From positions 9,135,001 to 9,199,000 of the forward strand of contig NZ_CP022221.1 in assembly GCF_004114935.1 (NCBI RefSeq): a stretch of DNA of 64,000 nt, in the 5' to 3' direction. The notes beneath the pieces are model-generated. The model saw only the letters and a list, made by a program, of their open reading frames with translations, searched no databases and was not told the origin of the DNA. The stretch comes from Bradyrhizobium zhanjiangense (lineage in GTDB: Bacteria > Pseudomonadota > Alphaproteobacteria > Rhizobiales > Xanthobacteraceae). A program made the translations under genes and the position numbers. Positions 1-8,184 of this stretch are shown piece by piece (position 1 is the first letter of the stretch; every line of letters begins with the position of its first letter).

Positions 1-166
1 TTCCGAGCAGTGCGGCCGTCGCACTGCTCTGCGCCCGCTCCACCCGCCCGATCATGGCCCGGCTGACGCCGGACCGCGCCGCAAGTTCGTTCAAGGTCAT
101 GCCGGCCTGCGTCCTCAGCGTCTTCAGGCGCCGACCGATCGCGCGATCGAGTTTCTGCTGGTCCAT
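1..166 (-). CDS. XRE-family HTH transcriptional regulator (5' part only, runs off the window)
   Basis: The reverse strand encodes a protein beginning MDQQKLDRAIGRRLKTLR and continuing with GMTLNELAARSGVSRAMIGR. This is a Cro/C1-type helix-turn-helix in which the recognition helix follows LAARSGVS. The stop codon lies outside the window, so the effector domain is not seen; many regulators of this type carry a C-terminal cupin, but that cannot be checked. The start at 166 was chosen because AGGG stands 8 nt upstream; an in-frame ATG at 187 is possible but lacks a Shine-Dalgarno sequence. The gene is divergent from the hydrolase at 348. The DNA-binding call is secure; the regulated function is unknown. 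Confidence 0.75.
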   Translation of the reverse strand, partial: MDQQKLDRAIGRRLKTLRTQAGMTLNELAARSGVSRAMIGRVERAQSSATAALLG

Positions 167-347
167 TTTTTCAGCCCTGGCCTTCATCCAAGCGTTGCCC
201 AGCACAAGGACTGCATGCCGCCTGGGCAAGAGCCTAAGCTGGGCGAGAGGCAAACGCCGGGAGCGACGGTGCAATATATTAGAATCTTTGCGCAGCCTGG
301 AGGCCCGATTAGGATGCTCCCAACAATCATGTCAGGGAGGCGACGAC

Positions 348-1340
348 ATGGGCGAGCCGACGCAGCGGACGATCAAGGCCAACGGCATCAGCCTCAACAT
401 CGCCGAGCAGGGCGAGGGGCCAATGGTGCTGCTCTGCCACGGCTTTCCGGAAGGCTGGTACTCCTGGCGCCACCAGCTCGAGGCGCTGGCAGCGGCCGGT
501 TACCACGCTGTCGCGCCCGACATGCGCGGCTACGGCAAGAGCGACCGGCCGGAAGCGATCGACCAATATACGATCTTCCATATGATCGGCGATCTCGTCG
601 GCGTGCTCGACGCGTTCGAGGCCAAGGACGCCGTTATCGTCGGGCATGACTGGGGCGCGACGATCGCCTGGCACACGGCGCGCCTGCGTCCCGATCGCTT
701 CCGTGCCGCCGCCATCCTCAGCGTACCCTATCGCCCACGCAGTCCGGTGCGGCCGACCAGCGTCATGCCGCAGACGGCGGATGCGCAGTTCTATCAGCTG
801 TACTTTCAGGAGCCGGGTGTCGCCGAAGCGGAATTCGAAAGGGATCCGCGCGCAACACTCGGCGCCATGCTCTTTGGCGGTTCCGGCGAAGGGGCGGCAG
901 CGATCCGCGCCAATGCCGAGCGCGCCGGCAGGACTGTTGGCATCGGAATGGTCTCGCGCAAGGATGGCATGCTGCCGAAGGTGCAGGTGCCGCTGCCCTC
1001 ATGGCTGAACGGCCCGGACCTCGACCATTATGGCGCCGAATTTGCCCGCAGCGGATTTCGCGGACCGCTCAATTACTACCGCAACATCGATCGCAACTGG
1101 GAGCTGATGGGCGCCTTCGAGGGCGTGAAGGTGGTCGTGCCATCGCTCTTCATCGCCGGCGACCATGACATGGTCCTTGCCTTCCCCGGCGCCGCCGAGC
1201 ATCTCGCCAACATGAGACAATGGGTGCCGCAGCTACGCGAGATCAAGATGCTGCCGGGCTGCGGACATTGGACGCAGCAGGAGCGGCCGGCGGAGGTGAA
1301 CGCGGCGCTCGTGGAATTCCTGCGAAGCCTGCCGAACTGA
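348..1340 (+). CDS. alpha/beta hydrolase, soluble epoxide hydrolase-like
   Basis: This is a 330-residue alpha/beta-hydrolase of the epoxide hydrolase/haloalkane dehalogenase branch. The oxyanion-hole motif HGFPE lies at residues 31-35, followed by YSWRHQ. The nucleophile elbow GHDWGA is at 99-104 with Asp101 as expected nucleophile. GDHDM supplies a candidate acid residue, and GCGHW near residue 306 the catalytic His. The Asp nucleophile and HGFPE point to epoxide hydrolase rather than to a Ser esterase; the substrate cannot be read. The start follows a GGGAGG Shine-Dalgarno at about 335. A longer in-frame reading from 54 would overlap the divergent regulator and has no family similarity, so it was not used. 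Confidence 0.85.
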   Translation: MGEPTQRTIKANGISLNIAEQGEGPMVLLCHGFPEGWYSWRHQLEALAAAGYHAVAPDMRGYGKSDRPEAIDQYTIFHMIGDLVGVLDAFEAKDAVIVGHDWGATIAWHTARLRPDRFRAAAILSVPYRPRSPVRPTSVMPQTADAQFYQLYFQEPGVAEAEFERDPRATLGAMLFGGSGEGAAAIRANAERAGRTVGIGMVSRKDGMLPKVQVPLPSWLNGPDLDHYGAEFARSGFRGPLNYYRNIDRNWELMGAFEGVKVVVPSLFIAGDHDMVLAFPGAAEHLANMRQWVPQLREIKMLPGCGHWTQQERPAEVNAALVEFLRSLPN

Positions 1341-1344
1341 AGCT

Positions 1345-1418
1345 TGGAGCGGGCGAAGGGAATCGAACCCTCGTATGCAGCTTGGGAAGCTGCCGTTCTA
1401 CCATTGAACTACGCCCGC
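1345..1418 (-). tRNA. tRNA-Gly (anticodon CCC)
   Basis: The reverse strand folds as a complete cloverleaf. The acceptor stem GCGGGCG pairs with CGCCCGC, followed by discriminator T and an encoded CCA. The T arm contains GGTTCGATTCC. The anticodon stem GCAGC/GCTGC encloses the loop TTCCCAA, giving anticodon CCC, which reads glycine codon GGG. Length is 74 nt including CCA. It lies immediately after the convergent hydrolase gene. Confidence 0.95.
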
Positions 1419-1591
1419 GGATGCGCAAGCCGCGCGCCTCCTGATTAGCCGAGACGGCGCCGCGCGCCAAGCGCTTTGGCGCGGCCGGCCTGACGCTTCT
1501 TAACGTTTTGGCAAGATTCCAGGTGCGCCGGATTGTGGCGGTGTTATGATCGCCGGTCTGGGGAGAAACGTGCACTGAGTGGGGCGTGTGC

Positions 1592-2170
1592 ATGGTGGGG
1601 CGTGTTTACGCGATATTCGACACGGCCATAGGGCGCTGCGGCATCATCTGGAGCAGCACCGGCGTGGTCGCCGTGCAATTGCCCGAGGCGCGGGAGATCG
1701 ACACCCGCCGCCGGATTTTTGCGATCCATCCCGAGGCGCGCGAGCAGCGGCCGTCCGAGAACGCCGAGCTTGCGATCGAGGGCATCGTAGCTCTGCTGCA
1801 AGGCAGCGACCCCGATTTTTCCGACGTCAGCCTGGACGCCGGCGGCGTGCCCGGCTTCAACCGGCGCGTCTATGAGTTCGCCTGCACCATTCCGCGCGGG
1901 GAGACTCGCACCTATCACGAGGTCGCCAAGGCGCTGGGTGCCTCCGGTGCCGCGCATTCGGTGGCGCAGGCGATCGCGAAAAATCCCTACATGCTGATCG
2001 TGCCCTGCCATCGGGTGCTGGAGGCCGGCAACTATACCGACCGGCTCTCGCCTTACGGCGGCGTGATCTCCAAGCGGCGGCTTCTGGCGCTCGAGGGCGC
2101 TCATCCCGTCGCCAGCAAGACGCTGTTCGAAGTGCTGCTGCCCGTTGCCCCGCCGCGTGCCCCCACCTAG
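1592..2170 (+). CDS. ogt: methylated-DNA--[protein]-cysteine S-methyltransferase (Ogt/Ada C-terminal type)
   Basis: This is a 192-residue suicide repair protein. The C-terminal DNA-binding domain contains PCHRV, with the alkyl-acceptor cysteine at about residue 139, preceded by GETRTYHEVAKALG and followed by GNYTDRLSPYGG, all typical of O6-alkylguanine-DNA alkyltransferases. The family transfers O6-methyl (and O4-methylthymine) groups to the Cys irreversibly. The N-terminal half is diverged and lacks the zinc-binding Cys set of full Ada. ATG 1592 was preferred to GTG 1586 because GGGG precedes it. An AraC regulator starts 10 bp after the stop, so the two are probably co-transcribed. Some members act on other alkyl lesions; exact specificity is not determined. 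Confidence 0.88.
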   Translation: MVGRVYAIFDTAIGRCGIIWSSTGVVAVQLPEAREIDTRRRIFAIHPEAREQRPSENAELAIEGIVALLQGSDPDFSDVSLDAGGVPGFNRRVYEFACTIPRGETRTYHEVAKALGASGAAHSVAQAIAKNPYMLIVPCHRVLEAGNYTDRLSPYGGVISKRRLLALEGAHPVASKTLFEVLLPVAPPRAPT

Positions 2171-2180
2171 ATAAGGCGGC

Positions 2181-3020
2181 ATGGACGCGACCACGCTGCT
2201 GACGACACGCTCGATGACCGTCTCTGAGTTTCGCTGCGATGCGGGACCGGACGACACGCCGTTTGCCGAATGCCGCACCGGCCATTCCATCGCCTATGTC
2301 CGTTCGGGCAGCTTTGGTTGCCATTGCCGCGCCGGCTTCTTCGAACTGGTGGCAGGCTCGATGCTGGTCGGCGCCCCCGGCGAGGAATACACCTGCACGC
2401 ATGAGCACGTGTCCGGCGACGTCTGTCTGGGCTTCTTCCTCAGTGAGGACCTGGTCGACGCTCTTGGTGGACGTCGCGAGGTCTGGCAGATCGGCGCGAC
2501 GCCCCCGCTGCCCGAGCTGATGGTGTTCGGTGAACTCGCCCAGACGGCGGCAGATGGCAACAGCGACATTGGCCTCGACGAAATCGGTCACATCCTGGCC
2601 GGCCGCTTTATCGATGTCGCCTCGGGCAAGGCGCGCAAGCAGACACCACCGACCGCGCGCGACCGACGGCGCGCGGTGGAAGCTGCGTTGTGGATCGACG
2701 ACAATTCGCAATCCGAAGTCGGCCTGGAACAGGCCGCGCGGCAAGTGGGCCTTAGCCCATTCCATTTCCTCCGACTGTTCTCGAGCGTGCTCGGTGTCAC
2801 CCCGCATCAATATCTGGTGCGCTCGCGCTTGCGACATGCGGCGCGGCTACTCACTGATGAAGACATCGCGGTCACCGACATCGCTTATGACGTCGGCTTT
2901 GGCGACCTCTCCAACTTCGTCCGCACCTTCCACCGAGCCGCGGGCGTGTCTCCGACCAAGTTCCGTCAGGCCTCGAAGGGGGAACGCAGCATTTTTGGGG
3001 AACGCCTCGTCCTCAACTGA
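2181..3020 (+). CDS. AraC-family transcriptional regulator
   Basis: A 279-residue regulator. The C-terminal third (about residues 170-275) carries the double helix-turn-helix of AraC/XylS proteins: [19 protein letters not shown], then [22 protein letters not shown] and GVSPTKFR. The N-terminal 150 residues resemble a cupin-like sensor domain and hold several cysteines ([27 protein letters not shown]). It starts 10 bp after the alkyltransferase, which suggests one operon and a role in alkylation or electrophile response. That link comes from position only. Confidence 0.85.
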   Translation: MDATTLLTTRSMTVSEFRCDAGPDDTPFAECRTGHSIAYVRSGSFGCHCRAGFFELVAGSMLVGAPGEEYTCTHEHVSGDVCLGFFLSEDLVDALGGRREVWQIGATPPLPELMVFGELAQTAADGNSDIGLDEIGHILAGRFIDVASGKARKQTPPTARDRRRAVEAALWIDDNSQSEVGLEQAARQVGLSPFHFLRLFSSVLGVTPHQYLVRSRLRHAARLLTDEDIAVTDIAYDVGFGDLSNFVRTFHRAAGVSPTKFRQASKGERSIFGERLVLN

Positions 3021-3148
3021 GACAGGCCCGGCATCGCAGGTAACCGTCTGTTGACCAGACAGGCGCGACGCGCTGGCGCCCGCGGCACATCGCGCTGTAC
3101 TACAACCGAAGGGCGAATCAACGCCCCGTCAATGCGGCGAGCCGGCAG

Positions 3149-3508
3149 ATGGACAGTCCCTCGGGTAACGTGATTGCGGCCACGCTGATCGCGCTTGCCG
3201 TGGGGCTCGCCTTCATCGCGGGCTGCGCCCTCTATTACGGCCGCCAGATCAACTCGCGCAAGATTCCGATGCAGTGGGGCCCCGATGGAGAGCCAACCTG
3301 GTTTGCACCACGCCTCATCGGGCTCTGGTCCAGCTTTGGAGTCACGGCGATCCTGTCCGCGTTCCTGCTCGTCCTCGCCCTCCATAAACCGCACAAGCTC
3401 ACGGCATTGATCGTCGCAACGGTTAGTGTGATCGGAGCCAACATGTGGGTCCAGCTGTATCACCTAAAGCGGGTGATCCGGTGGCAGGCGGAGACGCCGG
3501 CGACCTAA
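3149..3508 (+). CDS. small membrane protein of unknown function
   Basis: A 119-residue protein with about three hydrophobic segments: residues about 8-29, 57-80 and 84-103. Between the first two is a loop reading IPMQWGPDGEPTWFAPR, resembling the signature of DUF1648/SdpI-type membrane proteins (a Pro-x-H/Q-W-x2-x-G-x-P pattern). That assignment is tentative. It is a stand-alone gene between the AraC regulator and a VOC protein. Confidence 0.6.
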   Translation: MDSPSGNVIAATLIALAVGLAFIAGCALYYGRQINSRKIPMQWGPDGEPTWFAPRLIGLWSSFGVTAILSAFLLVLALHKPHKLTALIVATVSVIGANMWVQLYHLKRVIRWQAETPAT

Positions 3509-3612
3509 CCGGCCACCGAGCGCAAGATTTTCCAAGAGCGTCCCACCTCCCCTCGACTAGCTTCGGCTCCGGCGCGCGCCAGTTGCGGCGCGCTTTGCAA
3601 ATGGAGACGAAT

Positions 3613-3972
3613 ATGTACGACCACATCGGATTGCGCGTTGCCGACCTCGACGCTGCCACGCGCTTCTACACCGCGGTGCTGGCGCCGCTCGGCCATGTCC
3701 TGTGCTCGAGCGGCGACGGCTATGCCGGCTTCGGGCCGAAGGGCGAGCCGGCGCTGTGGCTGCACCTGAACAAGGGACGCAAGGCCGACGGCGCCCACAT
3801 CGCGTTCCGTGCCAAGGACCATGACGCGGTGAAGGCGTTCCACAGCGAAGGCCTGAAGAACGGCGGTCGCGACAATGGCGGCGCCGGCCCGCGCAAGGAC
3901 TACAGCCCGACCTATTATGCGGCGTTCTTGATCGACCCTGATGGCAACAATGTCGAGGCGGTTTGCGTGTGA
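3613..3972 (+). CDS. VOC-family protein (glyoxalase/bleomycin resistance/dioxygenase fold)
   Basis: A 119-residue single vicinal-oxygen-chelate module. It opens with YDHIGLRVADLDAATRFY and ends with YYAAFLIDPDGNNVEAV, the paired beta-alpha-beta-beta-beta signatures of the family; DHIG and the terminal NNVEAV position the usual metal ligands His and Glu. Members include glyoxalase I-like isomerases, antibiotic-binding proteins and extradiol dioxygenases; this short form is usually annotated only at superfamily level. ATG 3613 is preferred because GGAGA lies 6-7 nt upstream, within the alternative ATG at 3601. Confidence 0.8.
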   Translation: MYDHIGLRVADLDAATRFYTAVLAPLGHVLCSSGDGYAGFGPKGEPALWLHLNKGRKADGAHIAFRAKDHDAVKAFHSEGLKNGGRDNGGAGPRKDYSPTYYAAFLIDPDGNNVEAVCV

Positions 3973-3995
3973 GCTTTAGCCGCTTACGAGACTTC

Positions 3996-4142
3996 GTAGG
4001 GTGGGCAAAGCGAAAGCGTGCCCACTAACTGCTCGCGACAATGCCGACAAACGGTGGGCACGGCGCTATGCGCCTTTGCCCACCCTACCAATACTGTCTC
4101 CGCGGAAAGACTCTGGGTTGCTTCGCTACGCTTGCAATGACG
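3996..4142. repeat. palindromic intergenic repeats (family A copy, then half a family B copy)
   Basis: Positions 3996-4088 start GTAGGGTGGGCAAAG and end CTTTGCCCACCCTAC, an almost complete inverted repeat with an inner GTGCCCAC/GTGGGCAC pair. The same element recurs at 11284-11380 and 43340-43432. Positions about 4097-4142 hold the right half of another family, ending GCTTGCAATGACG, with full copies at 15215, 43464, 45821 and 61633. Both lie between genes and could fold in RNA. Confidence 0.8.
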
Positions 4143-4181
4143 GTGTTTGTGGCGATCACCTATTGAATCAAGGACACCTCC

Positions 4182-4583
4182 ATGGCCTCCATCCACAATG
4201 ACATTCCCCTTCCCGCCTCCGCGCACGATGTCTGGGACGCGGTGCGCGATTTCGGCGCGCTGCATCAGCGGCTGGTGCCGGGCTTCGTCACCGCCTGCAC
4301 CCTCGACGGTGACGCGCGCATCGTCACCTTCGCCAATGGCTCGGTGGCACGCGAGGTGCTGGTCGATTGCGACGACGCGCGACAGCGGCTGGTCTACGCC
4401 ATCAGCAACGAGCGGCTGAAGCACTACAGCGCCTCGGTGCAGGTGATTGCCGATGGTGAGAAACGGTGTCGCCTGGTCTGGATCATCGACATGCTGCCGA
4501 ACGAGCTTGCGCCTTATGTTCAGGGGCAGACCGGCGAAGCCGTGACCGCCTTGCACAGAGCGTTTCCGCCCGCGGCGGCCTGA
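4182..4583 (+). CDS. SRPBCC-family protein (polyketide cyclase/dehydrase-like)
   Basis: A 133-residue START/Bet v 1-like fold protein. It begins with IHNDIPLPASAHDVWDAVRD, the usual beta-strand then helix opening, with FGALHQRLVPGFV after it, and ends with a long C-terminal helix (GQTGEAVTALHRAF). Such proteins bind hydrophobic ligands in a helix-grip cavity; no catalytic residue can be assigned. It stands alone downstream of palindromic repeats. Confidence 0.78.
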   Translation: MASIHNDIPLPASAHDVWDAVRDFGALHQRLVPGFVTACTLDGDARIVTFANGSVAREVLVDCDDARQRLVYAISNERLKHYSASVQVIADGEKRCRLVWIIDMLPNELAPYVQGQTGEAVTALHRAFPPAAA

Positions 4584-4696
4584 TCATCCTATGTGAGTTT
4601 TCTCACGGAGGCCTCCGTTCATCGGCCGTAACCATGGCGACGTGCGCCCGGTTGCCTCCGCTCTCCCGGCGGAGCCACGCACGCGAGGAGCATGCC

Positions 4697-5164
4697 ATGA
4701 GAGGTGCGGACAAGGTGACCTGTCAGGCGGCCGCCGTGCTGCTGTTGTTGTCGATCGCGAGCTCGCCGGCGAAGGCGCAGTTCGCAGGTTTTGGCGGCGG
4801 CGGTGCCGGCGGCGAGGACATGATGACCCAGATGGCCCCGATGCTGGAAATGATGAAGGCAAAGATGGGCAAGCGCCGCTTTGCCATGCTGATGCAGACC
4901 ATGGGCCCGATGATGAGCCGCATGATGGAGAATGGCGGCGGCGGGGTCGGCGGGATGATGGGCGGCGGTTTCGGTGCGCCGAACTACGGCGGTTACATCC
5001 CGATGGGTGGAGGCGGCTATATGCCGACCGGGCTCGGCGGCATGGGCGGCGGCGACATCATGGGCGTGGTCGGTGGCGGCGACATGATGGCGATGATCCC
5101 GCAATTGATGCGGCTCGCCAACACCGGCGGCGGTGGCGGCCATCGCCGCCATAGGCATCGCTAA
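4697..5164 (+). CDS. secreted Gly/Met-rich low-complexity protein
   Basis: A 155-residue protein with a signal peptide (MRGADKVT, a Leu-rich core, then cleavage near AKA-QF). The mature part is dominated by Gly and Met: repeated MM, MMG and GGG blocks, a helical Met/Lys patch (MLEMMKAKMGKRRFAMLM), then GGGYMP-type repeats, ending HRRHRHR. No known domain was recognised. Met-rich and His-rich tails often bind Cu or other soft metals, but that is inference. The start was chosen for GAGGAG 7 nt upstream and for the signal peptide; a longer in-frame reading from 4466 has no such support. Confidence 0.6.
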   Translation: MRGADKVTCQAAAVLLLLSIASSPAKAQFAGFGGGGAGGEDMMTQMAPMLEMMKAKMGKRRFAMLMQTMGPMMSRMMENGGGGVGGMMGGGFGAPNYGGYIPMGGGGYMPTGLGGMGGGDIMGVVGGGDMMAMIPQLMRLANTGGGGGHRRHRHR

Positions 5165-5211
5165 AGCATGATCCGGAAAAGTGCGCAGCGGTTTTCCGAA
5201 AAGATCATGCT
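5165..5211. repeat. palindromic repeat beginning AGCATGATC
   Basis: AGCATGATC at 5165-5173 is matched by GATCATGCT at 5203-5211, with GGAAAA and TTTTCC pairing inside. It lies immediately after the stop of the Gly/Met-rich gene. It looks like a dispersed palindrome of rhizobial genomes rather than a simple terminator, since it has no T tract. Confidence 0.6.
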
Positions 5212-5223
5212 CAAACAACAACC

Positions 5224-5264
5224 TAAAGCGCGATGACGATTCATCCTAATCTCATCGCGCTTTA
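5224..5264. terminator. hairpin between two convergent genes (probable bidirectional terminator)
   Basis: TAAAGCGCGATGA (5224-5236) pairs perfectly with TCATCGCGCTTTA (5252-5264), giving a 13-bp stem with a 15-nt loop. It sits between the plus-strand Gly/Met-rich gene and the minus-strand MATE gene, whose stop codon forms the right end of the stem. The A/T ends give weak U-tract character in both directions. Confidence 0.55.
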
Positions 5265-6707
5265 GTCGGCAGCACCTGACAGAGCTGGCCTGATCGCAGA
5301 TTTCGTCTGGCGCGGTCCCCAGCGGGTCAGCACCACACTGGAGCACGACAGCAGGCCGAGCACGACCATCGAGCTCGCGGCCAGCCAGAAGAAGCTCTGC
5401 GCGGTGGCGTCGTGGGTCGACAGCCACCAGCCGACGGCTGCGATGTAGATCAGCCGCGCGGTCTGCGCCAGCACCGGCCCGATCACCTTCGCGGCGCCTT
5501 GCGAGGAGAAATACATCGTCGTTGCAAGGCCGAAGAAAGCGTAGAACGGTCCGACCGTTGACAGATATTGATGGCTCGCTGCGCGCACGGCGACGCTGTC
5601 GGTGAAGATATTGACCCAGAGATCGGGGAACATCGCAACGAAGCATGCCGGCGCGCCGACCGCCACGAAAGCGGCAGCACTGGCGATCCAGGCGATGCGC
5701 CGGGCGCGCGCGATGCGACCCGCGCCGATCGCCATCCCTACCATTGGCACACAGGCAATGCCGAACGAGAACGCGATCGAGGTCAGCAAAAATTCCAACC
5801 GCGCGCCGATGCCGTAGCCGGCGAGGATCGCAGTGCCGAACTTCGCCAGCATGTGGGTGAAGATCGAGATCGTCAGCACCGATTGCAGCGGCGAGAAGCA
5901 GGCGATGGCGCCGACCTTCAGGATGTCGAAAAACATCGCCCATTGGATGCGCAAGCCGCGCAGCCTCGGCGCGATGCGGGCCCGGCCGGAAAACAGGTAC
6001 CAACCCATGATACAGATATTCATGGAGTAAGCGATCAGCGCGCCGGCCGCGACGCCGCGCATGCCGAGCTGCGGCACCGGTCCGAGCCCGAGGCCCAGGG
6101 TACCGCCGAGTACGACCTGCCAGGCCGCCGAATTGAGGATCAACAGCGACGGCAGCTTCATGTTGCCGGTGCCGCGCAGGACGCCGGCCATGGTGTTGAG
6201 CAGCCAGGGCAGCACCGCGCCGCCAAAAAACACCTGCGTGTAGGCGATTGCGTGGGTCAGCACATTGCCGCGGCCGCCGAGCAATTCCAGCAGGGGCGGC
6301 CCGAAGATCAGCATGCCCAGCATGAAGACGAGACCGAAGCTGATGCCGATCAGCATCGCGTGTACGGCGAGCGTTCCGGCGCGCTCGCGATCTCCGGCGC
6401 CGAGAGCGCGCGCGATGGCGGAGGCCACCGCGCCGCCCATGGCGCCGCCCGACATCGTCATGGTTAGGATCACGGTCGGAAACACCAGCGCCATCGCGGC
6501 CAGCGCCTCGACACCGAGCCGGCCGACATAGGAGGTCTCGGCGATGACCACGCACATGCCGGCCGATAACCCGATCACGTTCGGCCAGGCGAGCCCGAGC
6601 AGCGTGCGCAGGATCGGGCCATCGGTCAGCGCGCTTCTGACCGGCCGCGGAGGCGGCGGCAGCGGGCGCTCCTGTGCATCGACCGGGATTTCGGCGATGT
6701 CGGACAT
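5262..6707 (-). CDS. MATE-family efflux transporter
   Basis: A 481-residue inner-membrane protein with about 12 hydrophobic segments arranged as two similar halves. Features of the family include GLAWPNVIGLSAGMCVV in helix 1, SGGAMGGAVASAIARALGAGDRERA after helix 2, and the matching second-half stretch IACVPMVGMAIGAGRIARARR. MATE proteins export cationic drugs and metabolites using Na+ or H+ gradients; the substrate is unknown. The start at 6707 follows GGGAGAGG; a longer reading to 6770 adds an unconserved segment. It is transcribed alone and converges with the Gly/Met-rich gene. Confidence 0.9.
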   Translation of the reverse strand: MSDIAEIPVDAQERPLPPPPRPVRSALTDGPILRTLLGLAWPNVIGLSAGMCVVIAETSYVGRLGVEALAAMALVFPTVILTMTMSGGAMGGAVASAIARALGAGDRERAGTLAVHAMLIGISFGLVFMLGMLIFGPPLLELLGGRGNVLTHAIAYTQVFFGGAVLPWLLNTMAGVLRGTGNMKLPSLLILNSAAWQVVLGGTLGLGLGPVPQLGMRGVAAGALIAYSMNICIMGWYLFSGRARIAPRLRGLRIQWAMFFDILKVGAIACFSPLQSVLTISIFTHMLAKFGTAILAGYGIGARLEFLLTSIAFSFGIACVPMVGMAIGAGRIARARRIAWIASAAAFVAVGAPACFVAMFPDLWVNIFTDSVAVRAASHQYLSTVGPFYAFFGLATTMYFSSQGAAKVIGPVLAQTARLIYIAAVGWWLSTHDATAQSFFWLAASSMVVLGLLSCSSVVLTRWGPRQTKSAIRPALSGAAD

Positions 6708-6862
6708 GTCCTCTCCCGGGCACAAGCGCCAATTGCGGCGCGGCAATGAACAGGTGTGCGAATAAATCAATTCGCGCGCAGGGCGCGGCAGGGGCTTGTT
6801 AGCACGCTGCGCGCCGATTCCCCCTGCGTCAGGTGCAGGAGTGCCCTGCGGCAGCGGCTTTC

Positions 6863-7006
6863 CTTCTCCCTCTCCCCGTTCTTACGGGGAGAGGGCTGGG
6901 GTGAGGGGCTGCTGCGGCAAAGGCAGTGACAGTTGGACTCGTGGAGACCCCCTCACCCGGAATTTGCTTTCGCAGATTCCGCCTCTCCCCGCAGGCGGGA
7001 GAGGCG
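6863..7006. repeat. palindromic CTCTCCCCG/GGGGAGAGG intergenic repeat
   Basis: CTCTCCCCGTTCTTACGGGG opens the element, followed by GAGGGCTGGGGTGAGGGG. The second half contains CCCCTCACCC and closes with CCTCTCCCCGCAGGCGGG. Related copies lie at about 32,970, 55,020 and 61,800. The 320-bp gap between the MATE start (6707) and the next gene (7028) holds this repeat and the presumed MATE promoter; no gene was seen there. Confidence 0.7.
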
Positions 7007-7027
7007 AAGTGGTGGCGGCCCGCTCGC

Positions 7028-8080
7028 CTATTCAATCGTCCACACCAGCGGCGGGCGACCGCTCTTCGCGGTGCGCATGTGCACGCCTATGTTTCGTCCG
7101 CATCCCGCAGCCAGCCCTTGGAACAACCCCTCCAGCACCTTGGTGCAGGCGGGGTGATAGTCGGTGACATCATCCATCAGCTTCCAGCTCTGCTGGCTTG
7201 TTTCGAACGCGCCTTCTGATTGCACCGTTTCGGACGCATCGTCCTGCGCGGCGAACAGCGCGTTCAGGAACGATGCGAATTCGCGCGCACCGCCGCGGCT
7301 CATCGCCAACGCCGCCGCGACCTCGTCGAAATACTGCATGCCGATCAGCTTGCCGGTGAGGTGCAGCAGATAGCCGGCATCTTCCGGACCGAACACCTGC
7401 ACCATCACCGGCGCGGCGGTGCGGACATATTCCATCGCGTAGTTGCGATAGGCTTTTTCCAGCCGCGGTTTCGGCCAGCTCGCAACCGGCAAAGCCGGCG
7501 CGGTCTTCGCATCGAACGTAGGGGCCTCCAGATGCCGCGCGAACACCAGGCGCTGGTCGAGCTCGAGTGGGTGGTCGTATTGATGGTAATAGCCTTCGAG
7601 ACCGTCCTGGCCATCGACGCTCTGCTTGGTGCAGACGAAGCCTAAGCGGAGATCGCCGAGCGCGACGCCGTTGTTGGCGTGCCAGCCGCGCAGCATCGCG
7701 CGGCTGACCTCGCCGGGCACGCCGCAGATCGCGGTGCCCTTCCAGATCCAGCGCGGCGGCGGATAGCGGATCCAGGCTTTGCGGTCGCTCTCATACATGT
7801 ATTCGACATGCACGCCGCCGATCCAGTTGGAGAGATAGTGATATTGCGCAGCAGCCACCGCCGGCGGCAGATGACGCAGGCCGAGCTTTTCCAGGCCCGG
7901 CAGGAAGCGCTCCTGCTGCTGGCGGCGGAACACGCGGAAGACGAATTCTGCGGCATCCGCCGTGCCGCGCCGCGTGACAACAGTGAGGATCAGGCCCGTG
8001 AAGTAGGCGTGATAGAGATCCGCGACCGCGCGCCAGCGTTTCCATTGGGCTTCCTGCGCTGTGTCTGATGCGGCGGTCAT
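7028..8080 (-). CDS. conserved-looking protein of unknown function (350 aa)
   Basis: A 350-residue soluble protein whose family I do not recognise. Codon use and length match real neighbouring genes. Visible features are an N-terminal amphipathic stretch (QWKRWRAVADLYHAYFTG), a motif-like ESDRKAWIRYPPPRWIWKG, then CGVPGEVSRAMLRGWHANNG and FVCTKQSVDGQDGLEGYYHQYD, and a C-terminal DVTDYHPACTKVLEGLFQG. The Trp-, Tyr- and His-rich central part suggests an enzyme or ligand-binding fold. There is no signal peptide. It precedes the PAS protein gene on the opposite-reading side of a short gap. Function not assigned. Confidence 0.6.
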   Translation of the reverse strand: MTAASDTAQEAQWKRWRAVADLYHAYFTGLILTVVTRRGTADAAEFVFRVFRRQQQERFLPGLEKLGLRHLPPAVAAAQYHYLSNWIGGVHVEYMYESDRKAWIRYPPPRWIWKGTAICGVPGEVSRAMLRGWHANNGVALGDLRLGFVCTKQSVDGQDGLEGYYHQYDHPLELDQRLVFARHLEAPTFDAKTAPALPVASWPKPRLEKAYRNYAMEYVRTAAPVMVQVFGPEDAGYLLHLTGKLIGMQYFDEVAAALAMSRGGAREFASFLNALFAAQDDASETVQSEGAFETSQQSWKLMDDVTDYHPACTKVLEGLFQGLAAGCGRNIGVHMRTAKSGRPPLVWTIE

Positions 8081-8184
8081 GTTCGCTCCCGATCGTTGTT
8101 TCGATCGAGTGTGTCACTGCGCCCGGTGTCAGGCAACATGACGCGCATGCAGGCCGCCCTGCACGGCGGCCCGTCAATTCCGCA

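Noticed and set aside
54..347. N-terminal extension of the epoxide-hydrolase-like gene
   Set aside because: It overlaps the divergent XRE gene, and the family begins after the GGGAGG ribosome site at about 335.
5161..6732. A 523-codon minus-strand frame overlapping the MATE gene
   Set aside because: Same strand but another frame than the MATE gene; the product is Arg-rich and not membrane-spanning, while the MATE frame has the expected helices.
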